A stretch of 6,646 bases of DNA from Candidatus Shapirobacteria bacterium (lineage in GTDB: Bacteria; Patescibacteriota; Microgenomatia; UBA12405): the NCBI GenBank assembly GCA_009885205.1, contig VFLE01000174.1, forward strand, positions 1-6,646, given 5' to 3'. The first letter of the stretch is position 1. Each line of letters begins with the position of its first letter. The notes under the pieces were generated by a model, which worked only from the letters and a program-made list of their open reading frames with translations, was not told the origin of the DNA and searched no databases. A program made the translations under genes and the position numbers. Positions 1-6,196 of the stretch are shown here, piece by piece.

Positions 1-45
1 GACGACAACGACAAAGACGACGACGACGACGACGATGATGAGGAT
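1..45 (+). repeat. Asp-codon low-complexity run (GAC/GAT)
   Basis: Near-pure GAC/GAT codons encode 12 Asp in 15 residues, with one Asn, one Lys and one Glu. It lies just before the AAA domain of the FtsH-like protein, where a linker is expected. Such trinucleotide runs vary in length by slippage. The window begins inside it, so its full length is unknown. Confidence 0.8.
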
Positions 46-1437
46 ACCTTTGAAAATTTTAAGCGAAGTCGATCTAAAAAGTCCGAAAATTTTGAGATTA
101 TTACCAAATTTCCTTATACATTTGACGATGTAGGTGGATATGCAAATGTAAAGGCGGAACTCGCGCAATGCGTTGATATTTTATCAAATTACACAAAATA
201 TACGAAATATAATGTTCGTATTCCTAAGGGAATTATTTTTGAAGGCCCTCCGGGAAATGGGAAAACGATGATGGCCAAAGCCATCGCCGGTGAAGCTAAA
301 ATTCCATTTATATCCGTTTCTGGATCTCAGTTTCAAGAAAAATATGTGGGGGTCGGTGCTTCGCGGATCCGTGAATTATTTGATCTCGCCCGGCAGAATT
401 CGCCTATCATTATTTTTATAGATGAGATTGATGCGGTTGGCCGAGTGCGATCTGAAAGCGGGGAATCTGCCGGAGCGGAACGGGACAACACATTAAACGA
501 ATTATTAGTGGCAATGGACGGATTCAAATCGAGTTCAGGTATTTTCATTATCGGTGCAACAAATCGCGCGGATCTTTTGGACCCTGCACTTTTGCGCCCC
601 GGGCGCATTGACAAGCGAATCTATATTGGCAATCCAGATGCAGAAACACGCGAAGCCATTTTACGCATTCATACAAAAGGAAAGCCTTATTGTGCAAAAA
701 TTTCTATTTCTGATTTGGTCGATATGACGGCAGGCTTATCGGGCGCTCAGATTGAAAATTTAATGAATGAGGCCATGATCAATGCATTAAGATATAATCG
801 CGAAATAATCTCCTCTGACGATATTGATCTTATTATGAATAAGATGATGGTAGGATGGCAGCCAATTGAACATAAATTTTCAAGCGATATGATCGACCAA
901 ATTGCGATACATGAACTTGGACACGCAATTGTCGGATTATTATCGAAACATCATGCCAAGATGAAAAAAATCGTCATTAATTTATCTTCCCCGAAGAGTC
1001 CAGCCTATACTATATTTGAATCTTATGGGTCTCCCCTATTTAAACGCGAGGCTTTATTCGAGCATTTATCTATTCTACTTGGAGGAAGAGTTGCAGAAGA
1101 AGTTTTCTATAATGTATCCATCACCACGGGCGCAATAAACGATTTTGAAGAGGCGTTGAAATTGGCGGAGAAAATGGTTGTGTATTATGGTATGGGAAAC
1201 AGACTGATATACCCTAGTACAAGTGAAAAATATAAGGCTTTGATAGATGATGAAGTTGCGGAATTGATCAATTCGGCTTATAACCATGCCAATTTTATCA
1301 TTTCGATTTCGAAAGAATTTATAGCGGAAGCGGCGGAATTATTGACACAAAATAATATTGTTCATGCGGATGTATTGGAAACCATGATTCGCAAAAAATA
1401 CAGTTATTTATTAGACATAAAAAATCAAAAAACTTGA
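1..1437 (+). CDS. FtsH-like ATP-dependent zinc metalloprotease (AAA+), 5' end missing
   Basis: The reading frame is open from the first base, so the start lies outside the window; 478 residues are visible. ATPase half: F-DDVGG at residues 41-46, Walker A GPPGNGKT at 82-89, pore-loop YVG at 115-117, Walker B IIIFIDEID at 136-144, sensor Asn188 in GATNR, and arginine fingers Arg199 and Arg202 in LLRPGR. Protease half: zinc motif HELGH at 304-308 and the third ligand Asp381 in TTGAINDF, both where FtsH has them, plus GGRVAEE between them. FtsH-family enzymes unfold and degrade membrane and damaged proteins as hexamers using ATP. All catalytic residues are present, so activity is plausible. The visible N-terminus is an Asp-rich run (residues 1-15) followed by a basic patch; the usual transmembrane segments would lie upstream and cannot be judged. 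The first in-frame ATG (268) falls after Walker A and cannot be the true start. It converges on the RING gene, 37 bases away. Confidence 0.93.
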   Translation, partial: DDNDKDDDDDDDDEDTFENFKRSRSKKSENFEIITKFPYTFDDVGGYANVKAELAQCVDILSNYTKYTKYNVRIPKGIIFEGPPGNGKTMMAKAIAGEAKIPFISVSGSQFQEKYVGVGASRIRELFDLARQNSPIIIFIDEIDAVGRVRSESGESAGAERDNTLNELLVAMDGFKSSSGIFIIGATNRADLLDPALLRPGRIDKRIYIGNPDAETREAILRIHTKGKPYCAKISISDLVDMTAGLSGAQIENLMNEAMINALRYNREIISSDDIDLIMNKMMVGWQPIEHKFSSDMIDQIAIHELGHAIVGLLSKHHAKMKKIVINLSSPKSPAYTIFESYGSPLFKREALFEHLSILLGGRVAEEVFYNVSITTGAINDFEEALKLAEKMVVYYGMGNRLIYPSTSEKYKALIDDEVAELINSAYNHANFIISISKEFIAEAAELLTQNNIVHADVLETMIRKKYSYLLDIKNQKT

Positions 1438-1474
1438 TTATTATTATTATTATAAAGTTACAAAACAAAATCTA
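1437..1474. terminator. AT-rich convergent 3' region of FtsH and RING genes, (ATT)5 run and weak hairpin
   Basis: The two genes end tail to tail. The gap holds five ATT triplets (1437-1451). A perfect but short 6-base-pair stem (1423-1428 with 1434-1439, 5-base loop) overlaps the FtsH stop codon. It is far weaker than the hairpins behind the SOD, glycosyltransferase and CBS genes. A role in ending either transcript is only a possibility. Confidence 0.25.
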
Positions 1475-2011
1475 TTATCCCTCAAGGGCCCCTTGCCCCT
1501 CACTTACCGCTCCATCTACCTGATTTGCCAATACGGCGCGAACATCTTCAGCCGCAAACATTTGCCGCTCATTGTGCTCATTATACACATCATATTCCGT
1601 CTCATCGAACGTCGCGTTCAGCTTATCGATGTATTCCGCAGTGTATTTTTCGTCTTTTTTGCTGTATCTATTGAGTAACATGGATACAACATCCATCATG
1701 GTGACCCCCTTCATTTCGAGTGAGCGAACTACATCCTCTACATCCCCCATGTTATCATGCTCATCATCCTCGTCCCCCTCATCTTCATCCTCCTCGTCAT
1801 CATCTTCATCCTCGTCTCCTTCATCTTCCCCCTCTTCTTCTTCCTCGGGAACATCAACAAGCGGGGCGCGGCAGCAAGGGCAAGCGTTTTTACGAGACAT
1901 GGCCATAGCCAGACACTTGAAACAGAACGAATGCCCACATTCCGTTACGCAGTTGTTTTTGATCCCAATGATCTCGAAGCATATGCAACATTCTTGGTCA
2001 GGAGACGACAT
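1475..2011 (-). CDS. RING-finger protein (putative E3 ubiquitin ligase) with long acidic tract
   Basis: 178 residues. The N-terminus is a complete C3HC4 RING: Cys8, Cys11, Cys25, His27, Cys30, Cys33, Cys44 and Cys47, with Pro45 in the CPCC turn as in RINGs that recruit E2 enzymes. Residues 56-86 are almost purely Glu/Asp with a few Gly. The remaining ~90 residues (VEDVVRSLEMKG onward) look helical and match no family I recognise; they may select the substrate. RING proteins transfer ubiquitin from E2 to a target, and giant viruses carry several, presumably to redirect host proteolysis. The ATG at 2009-2011 is the natural start because the RING begins eight residues later. An exact AAAATTGA lies 49 bases upstream, which suggests early expression. 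The long + strand Ser-rich frame opposite it is a shadow of the acidic codons. Confidence 0.88.
   Translation of the reverse strand: MSSPDQECCICFEIIGIKNNCVTECGHSFCFKCLAMAMSRKNACPCCRAPLVDVPEEEEEGEDEGDEDEDDDEEDEDEGDEDDEHDNMGDVEDVVRSLEMKGVTMMDVVSMLLNRYSKKDEKYTAEYIDKLNATFDETEYDVYNEHNERQMFAAEDVRAVLANQVDGAVSEGQGALEG
1753..1845 (-). repeat. Glu/Asp-codon low-complexity tract inside the RING gene
   Basis: A GAG/GAA/GAT/GAC-rich run encodes residues 56-86 of the RING protein, nearly all acidic. On the + strand it appears as a TCATC/CTC-rich stretch. It is prone to length change by slippage. It echoes the Asp run of the neighbouring FtsH-like protein. Confidence 0.8.
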
Positions 2012-2085
2012 GGTTGGTGATTTATAGTTGTTATATTAACCTTTTATTAAAAAAAGCTCTTCAATTTTTATTCTCGAAGATATTC
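2012..2085. promoter_or_regulatory. Divergent promoter region between RING and SOD genes
   Basis: These 74 bases carry the promoters of both flanking genes. They are AT-rich, with an A-run at about 2049-2055. The only recognisable motif faces the RING gene (see next entry). No AAAATTGA faces SOD, so SOD is probably driven by a different, perhaps later, signal. Confidence 0.6.
2061..2069 (-). promoter_or_regulatory. Mimivirus-type early promoter motif AAAAATTGA for the RING gene
   Basis: On the - strand this reads AAAAATTGA, containing the AAAATTGA early element of mimiviruses; the nine-base form is the one reported for Cafeteria roenbergensis virus. It ends 49 bases before the RING ATG, within the usual range for this element. 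The exact match, position and orientation support it; expression timing is inferred. Confidence 0.75.
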
Positions 2086-2601
2086 ATGTCGAGAAAAAAT
2101 CGCCACGTCCATTCTTCTTCTAAAAATATCCCAATAAAAGCCATTGCGGTGTTTGATATGAATAATATTACGGGCCGCGTATTTTTTACGGAAAACATTC
2201 GTGAAGGGACCATAGAAATCGATATCATGATCAACGGTTTATCACCGAATACGCTTCACGGATTTCATGTTCATGAATGTGGAGATATGTCTGATAAATG
2301 TGAGAGTGCATGTTCGCATTTTAATCCTTATGGGAAAAATCATGGTTGTCCGGGTTCAACTAACCGCCATGTAGGTGATTTAGGTAATCTTATCGTCGAT
2401 GGGAAAGGTATCGCCAAATATACCATTCATGATAATGTTATTAAATTACGTGGATCAAGAGCCAATATAATTGGCCGATCCCTCATTATTCATGCGGATC
2501 CAGATGATTGTGGGCTAGGAGGTGATGAGGAAAGCTTGAAGACGGGAAATGCAGGGAAGCGTATTGCATGTGCCATCATAGGTTATGCCAAAAACACATG
2601 A
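2086..2601 (+). CDS. Cu/Zn superoxide dismutase
   Basis: 171 residues; converts superoxide to O2 and hydrogen peroxide. All ligands of the family are visible: copper/zinc His61, His63, His78, His86, His95, Asp98 and His136, the disulfide pair Cys65/Cys162, and active-site Arg159. Signature stretches are GFHVHECGD (59-67), HFNP (78-81), RHVGDLGN (94-101) and GNAGKRIAC (154-162). Start choice: the frame could be extended to a TTG at 2014, but the ATG at 2086 gives a normal-length enzyme and leaves room for a promoter. The first ~17 residues (MSRKNRHVHSSSKN...) are a basic, His/Ser-rich extension with no hydrophobic signal peptide, so a cytosolic or virion location is more likely than secretion. 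Homologues are known in Mimivirus and Megavirus; the Megavirus enzyme was reported to mature without the host copper chaperone. It is divergent from the RING gene and followed by a strong hairpin. Confidence 0.95.
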   Translation: MSRKNRHVHSSSKNIPIKAIAVFDMNNITGRVFFTENIREGTIEIDIMINGLSPNTLHGFHVHECGDMSDKCESACSHFNPYGKNHGCPGSTNRHVGDLGNLIVDGKGIAKYTIHDNVIKLRGSRANIIGRSLIIHADPDDCGLGGDEESLKTGNAGKRIACAIIGYAKNT

Positions 2602-2617
2602 AATATACCACCATTAC

Positions 2618-2625
2618 AAAATTGA
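2618..2625 (+). promoter_or_regulatory. Mimivirus-type early promoter motif AAAATTGA for the 74-residue gene
   Basis: Exact octamer on the + strand, 16 bases after the SOD stop and 30 bases before the ATG at 2656 (36 before the next ATG at 2662). Its placement suggests that the downstream mini-gene has its own early transcript rather than relying on read-through from SOD. The spacing is a little shorter than usual. Confidence 0.6.
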
Positions 2626-2626
2626 T

Positions 2627-2658
2627 CATTTTACAAACCAGCAACAGTTTGTAAAATG
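2627..2658 (+). terminator. Perfect 12-bp stem-loop behind SOD (mimivirus-style 3'-end hairpin)
   Basis: CATTTTACAAAC (2627-2638) and its exact reverse complement (2647-2658) are separated by 8 bases. The stem starts 25 bases after the SOD stop codon. In mimiviruses, transcripts end and are polyadenylated at such palindromes (the hairpin rule). Being palindromic, it could also act on the opposite strand. Its right arm contains the first ATG of the next gene. Confidence 0.7.
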
Positions 2659-2880
2659 CAGATGCAGACCCGTAGTCAAACGCGAAAGCAAGCAGAGCAG
2701 CAGTTCGAAGTCGATATCGATTTTAACGAAGCCAGCGAAGCTTGGAATGCAAACAAGTTACGGGTTGGGCAAATGTACATCTATATTTGTGGAGCCTTGA
2801 CAAAAAACGGGGAAAGATGTAAACGTAAGCCCATGAAAACAAGCGATTCTTGTTTAGTTCACCAGAAATCAAATCCCTGA
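2656..2880 (+). CDS. Small Cys/His protein of unknown function (74 aa)
   Basis: 74 residues from the ATG at 2656; a second ATG at 2662 would remove only two. The N-terminus is polar and Gln/Arg-rich (TRSQTRKQAEQQ). The C-terminus has the pattern C45-x9-C55-x10-C66-x2-H69, within CGALTKNGERCKRK followed by CLVH. This resembles the short C-x-x-T-K-x-G-x-x-C-x-R ... C-x-x-H putative zinc-binding motif found in many giant-virus and bacterial small proteins (DUF5763-like); that assignment is from memory and unchecked. An exact early-promoter octamer lies just upstream, supporting a real gene. Its stop codon touches the convergent helicase stop, with no base between. Function is not known; a zinc-bound nucleic-acid or protein adaptor is possible. 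An overlapping frame from 2585 lacks these features and is a shadow. Confidence 0.65.
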   Translation: MQMQTRSQTRKQAEQQFEVDIDFNEASEAWNANKLRVGQMYIYICGALTKNGERCKRKPMKTSDSCLVHQKSNP

Positions 2881-5040
2881 TTATAGATCCCAAAACAAAG
2901 TATCCGCCAAGATATATTCTTTACAATTTGCGACAAATTCATCATTCGATAAAGCCAATGGTTTCCCATATTTACCCCTAAGTAATGAAACAACGATTTG
3001 GGTTAGTTCTTCCGTTGTGGCATCGATACGGAGCCTCTCACCCGTTCTTATATTCAATATACGAATCTGTTTTTTATTGATCGCGCTTGGTTCATATAAA
3101 ATTCGCCATAACCAAGCATACACAACTGTCTGTATTTTATGATCCATCGATATCTGACTCGTGCATTTTAGTTCCCATAAGGTTGAATCGGTTAATAAAT
3201 CGACACGTGCACTAAATCGAAACTTTATTTCGTTTCCAAAATGAGGAAATAATACGGCATCTATTTTGGCATGTTCCGTTTCATGGCTATGATGGATGAT
3301 TTCTTTTTCGATTTCCCGATTATTTGAAATATCCTCTATATTTTTTTGTAAACAGGAAACACATTTGTCCAAGATTTCATTCGATAACCAATTGTATTCA
3401 TCGCGATGAATCTGTTTCAATTTAAAATATAATTTCTCTTGGACTGCCACATAAACATTCGCCAAATATAAATGATCACCCGGAGTTTCAAGTATTTCTG
3501 GAATGGATTCGGCCGCTTTTTTTAGAAAATGATGGCGCCCCTTCATTTCGGCAATATTTTGTTTAATCATTTGTTTTATTATATTTGCACTGGACGGTGT
3601 ATCGGAGAACATTTTATCATAAAAAATATTAGGTATGGCGATACCATTTAAATCACTCACGTCTTCGTACAATCCGTAATGAGTTTTCACTATCGTCGAT
3701 ATATCAATCTCCGATTCTGGTGAAAAAGGCGTTTCTACAACGAATATTTTTTCAATAAGCGGTGTTATTTCTTCCAAGACTGTTTCTTGGATGAAATTGG
3801 TTAATTTAGTGGCCGTTGTATAATGCGTCGGAATGAGGTTTTCAGAATCCTCGATTCCTAAATTCGCAGTATTATGGAAAATAGTTTGAGGAATCCCTTT
3901 GAAATCAATATACGATGACTGTTTCATAACATGGTGGGTATTTTTTAAAAATTCAAGAGGCCGAGAACTATCATTCTCTAATAAAAAAAGACCATGTGTC
4001 GCTCTTGTTGTTCCAACATACAGCGTGTTTGGACATACTGTTTTATCTATATTTCGCGCATTATAAAAATAGCCTTGGTCAAATCCCACCACAAATACAT
4101 ATTTTCTTTGCCTTCCTTTGACCGAGTGAAATGTGGAAAACACTACTTTCCCATCGATCACGCGCTCATCGACGACACCCGATTCAAACATCGGAACATG
4201 GCAAGGAATATTATGTTCGGTAAGCGCATTTTCCATATGCCGAATATCACTATTGGGACCTTTCACCGAAGATCCAAGGACAAATATATCATTGGGGCTT
4301 TCTCCTTCCTTTAATAAACGACGGATCTGGTATACAACAATTTGTTCTATCTGATGTCTTGGTCTTCTTATATAGACCACCATGGGTCCATCGCGACATG
4401 CTTTTATTCTTTCTTCCCCCAACATGTCCCGATTTACAAAATCGGCCATTTGATTTGTAATACGATACGACATTTGAAGGCTACATTTTTCGAATACTGA
4501 GGACGTTAAAAATGGCGCAGCATACCAAAAATGTTCCGCCTTGGTCAAAAATCGTATATCTGCCCCTTTAAACTCATAAATGCCTTGCATGTAATCTCCC
4601 AATATAAGTAACTGGAACGGCGTTTTCATGTCTCGCGACATTTTTACAATCAATTGGAAATAAAGAAATGTCATATCCTGACTTTCATCGAGAACCAAGA
4701 TATCTATAGGTGGTATCGGTTGCCTCGGTTTTATATCTTGGTGAATAAGAATGCGAATTCCCGTATCTGTATGTGCATTTGACATATAATATTTTACGGC
4801 AAAACTGTGATATGTATGAACTTGGATATTCGATAATTGAAGCTCGCGGATTTTTTCTTTTACTTCATGTCGCAACATGGAATTATATGTAAATTGCCGG
4901 ATTGTTTTATTAGGTAGCGCTTTGGCTATGGATAAAATAGTGGTCGATTTGCCGGAACCGGCACATGCATCCACAATGACGTTTTTTCCGGATCGTATAT
5001 GATCCAAGACGACCTCTTGTTCATCACTCATTTTATTCAT
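2881..5040 (-). CDS. SF1 (UvrD/Rep-like) helicase fused to a PD-(D/E)XK nuclease
   Basis: 719 residues. Helicase motifs in order: Q-motif Gln8, motif I AGSGKST (27-33), motif II LVLDESQD (115-122), motif III LLILGDYMQGIYEFKGAD (144-161), motif IV MSYR (190-193), motif V FSTFHSVKG (301-309) and motif VI YVGTTRA (341-347). The size to motif VI is compact, with short 1B/2B insertions. Residues ~365-580 match nothing I recognise. The C-terminus carries a RecB/Cas4-type nuclease core: Asp614 (RVDLL), Glu623-Leu-Lys625 (WELK) and Q637-xxx-Y641, with His590 as a candidate upstream residue. This is the order seen in AddA/RecB-like helicase-nucleases: ATP-driven unwinding coupled to DNA cleavage, for recombination, repair, replication-end processing or host DNA breakdown. 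All catalytic residues are intact. The ATG at 5040 is used; an in-frame ATG three codons later is equally possible. It follows the glycosyltransferase gene on the same strand, 59 bases away. Confidence 0.88.
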   Translation of the reverse strand: MNKMSDEQEVVLDHIRSGKNVIVDACAGSGKSTTILSIAKALPNKTIRQFTYNSMLRHEVKEKIRELQLSNIQVHTYHSFAVKYYMSNAHTDTGIRILIHQDIKPRQPIPPIDILVLDESQDMTFLYFQLIVKMSRDMKTPFQLLILGDYMQGIYEFKGADIRFLTKAEHFWYAAPFLTSSVFEKCSLQMSYRITNQMADFVNRDMLGEERIKACRDGPMVVYIRRPRHQIEQIVVYQIRRLLKEGESPNDIFVLGSSVKGPNSDIRHMENALTEHNIPCHVPMFESGVVDERVIDGKVVFSTFHSVKGRQRKYVFVVGFDQGYFYNARNIDKTVCPNTLYVGTTRATHGLFLLENDSSRPLEFLKNTHHVMKQSSYIDFKGIPQTIFHNTANLGIEDSENLIPTHYTTATKLTNFIQETVLEEITPLIEKIFVVETPFSPESEIDISTIVKTHYGLYEDVSDLNGIAIPNIFYDKMFSDTPSSANIIKQMIKQNIAEMKGRHHFLKKAAESIPEILETPGDHLYLANVYVAVQEKLYFKLKQIHRDEYNWLSNEILDKCVSCLQKNIEDISNNREIEKEIIHHSHETEHAKIDAVLFPHFGNEIKFRFSARVDLLTDSTLWELKCTSQISMDHKIQTVVYAWLWRILYEPSAINKKQIRILNIRTGERLRIDATTEELTQIVVSLLRGKYGKPLALSNDEFVANCKEYILADTLFWDL

Positions 5041-5068
5041 TTTTGATTAGTAAATGTCTAAGGAACGG

Positions 5069-5096
5069 TTTATGTATATTTTTACACATACATAAA
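5069..5096 (-). terminator. Perfect 9-bp stem-loop behind the glycosyltransferase gene
   Basis: TTTATGTAT (5069-5077) pairs perfectly with ATACATAAA (5088-5096) around a 10-base loop. It starts three bases past the glycosyltransferase stop codon and sits between that gene and the helicase gene on the same strand. Position and form match mimivirus 3'-end hairpins and imply separate transcripts. The all-AT context makes a short palindrome likelier by chance than for the SOD or CBS hairpins. Confidence 0.5.
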
Positions 5097-5099
5097 AAA

Positions 5100-6128
5100 T
5101 CATATTTTTCGGTCGATAATTCTTCCCTCTTTACATCCAATTGTAATATAATGTACTTCTATATCAACGTCACTTTTGTTTTTGATATCAAAATAATTAC
5201 TACGATATATTGATCGATTGAAGGTTGGATATTTATCTTGGATATGCATAGGCCTTTTTTCGTGCAAGGCCCGTTCAAAAATATGATCATAATATTCTTT
5301 TTCCGATGCCAATTTTACATCAGGATTTAATGCTTTATAAATAGACGCGTTGGTTCCAGTCATTCTGACAATTTCCTTAATTGGTTTTAAATATTTATCT
5401 GCTAAAGAATCGTCTTTTTTATTGTTGCAAATATAATGGTGATGCTTGGAGACCGTTATTCTATGGTCCGAATCAGCATTTCCTCTCTGATATTTTTTTA
5501 TGCGATCCTCGGTCGATCGGAAGGTATAATGATTTATTTGTATTTTGTCGATTGTATGATTTTCATTAAAAGGTCCGCTTATTATATTTCGTTTTGGATC
5601 GATATATTTTTTCGGATTCTCTACTATCCCAAAATGAGGATGTCTATATTCAATTACATATTTAGGTTGAACTACTGATTTTATATGGTTGTTTTGTCTG
5701 TTTTCACAATATCTATATTTATCTATTTGATAACCCGTTTGAATCTTATCGTGAAAACTACTACCAAAAAATACCCAGTTTATTCCTATCGCTTGAACGT
5801 CTTCGTAGTCATTTAAAAAACTACGAAAAGTCCCTTTTTTGGGATATATATATTCATCCCCGTCTATAATGGCTAGCCATTTTGTATCATATTTGAAATA
5901 TTGAACACAATGAGTATATGCATCCATTTGTTTCATTTTTCCAGGAAACGGAATAATTGTGCATAATCGCCTATAATAAAAGCTATCCAGTCTGTTTTGA
6001 ATCGGTATATCACTTTCATTATCATAAATATAAAAATGTTCTACGCCTTGGATATGATGATATATTATAAATTCTTCTAGATACATCTCATTTTTTATAA
6101 TGCAACATATAGACAAATAATATTTCAT
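5100..6128 (-). CDS. GT92/DUF23-like glycosyltransferase (GT-A fold)
   Basis: 342 residues. It opens with SICCIIKNEMYLEEFIIYHH (6-25), the N-terminal signature of the GT92 and related Glyco_tranf_2_4 families, then DNES (36-39), the metal-binding DxD as WLAIIDGDEY (84-93), NWVFFGSS (117-124), HPHF (163-166) and INHYTFRS (198-205). These features place it with transferases that add a sugar, often galactose, to glycans or proteins; donor and acceptor cannot be told. There is no signal peptide or transmembrane segment, so it probably works in the cytosol or viral factory. The C-terminal ~80 residues hold two copies of a Y-x3-N-x-D ... H ... E-x-R module (about 264-294 and 308-337; EKRP and EGRI endings), a tail known on some bacterial and giant-virus glycosyltransferases. 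Start: the ATG at 6126-6128, five residues before the conserved strand. Divergent from the CBS gene. Confidence 0.85.
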   Translation of the reverse strand: MKYYLSICCIIKNEMYLEEFIIYHHIQGVEHFYIYDNESDIPIQNRLDSFYYRRLCTIIPFPGKMKQMDAYTHCVQYFKYDTKWLAIIDGDEYIYPKKGTFRSFLNDYEDVQAIGINWVFFGSSFHDKIQTGYQIDKYRYCENRQNNHIKSVVQPKYVIEYRHPHFGIVENPKKYIDPKRNIISGPFNENHTIDKIQINHYTFRSTEDRIKKYQRGNADSDHRITVSKHHHYICNNKKDDSLADKYLKPIKEIVRMTGTNASIYKALNPDVKLASEKEYYDHIFERALHEKRPMHIQDKYPTFNRSIYRSNYFDIKNKSDVDIEVHYITIGCKEGRIIDRKI

Positions 6129-6196
6129 TTAATACTACAGATATTATTTTATAAAAACAAATAATATAAAAATTATCGTTTATTTATATTATTGTG
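6129..6196. promoter_or_regulatory. AT-rich divergent promoter region between glycosyltransferase and CBS genes
   Basis: 68 bases, nearly all A/T, must hold both promoters. No exact AAAATTGA is present on either strand. AAAAATTAT at 6168-6176 differs from the early element at two positions and lies 20 bases from the CBS ATG; I regard it as chance in this composition. Confidence 0.45.

Noticed and set aside
1483..1495. CAAGGG-C-CCCTTG inverted repeat near the RING 3' end
   Set aside because: Only a one-base spacer, inside coding sequence, so it would form a short stem at best; no support as a terminator.
1572..2027. Long + strand Ser-rich frame opposite the RING gene
   Set aside because: It is the antisense of the Glu/Asp codon tract; the - strand frame has a complete RING motif and an early promoter.
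2014..2085. N-terminal extension of SOD from a TTG at 2014
   Set aside because: Non-ATG start, it would leave almost no promoter and add a sequence not found in SODs; the ATG at 2086 fits the family length.
2585..2800. 71-codon frame overlapping the SOD end and the mini-gene
   Set aside because: It has no recognisable motif; the overlapping frame from 2656 has the Cys/His pattern.
2925..2939. AATTTG-CGA-CAAATT hairpin inside the helicase 3' end
   Set aside because: Six AT-rich pairs inside coding sequence, easily expected by chance, although it lies 44 bases after the mini-gene stop.
3994..4354. Two + strand frames opposite the helicase gene
   Set aside because: They lie within a gene with all SF1 motifs, and show no motif or promoter of their own.
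6168..6176. AAAAATTAT upstream of the CBS gene as an early promoter
   Set aside because: Two mismatches to AAAAATTGA in almost pure A/T DNA and too close to the ATG.
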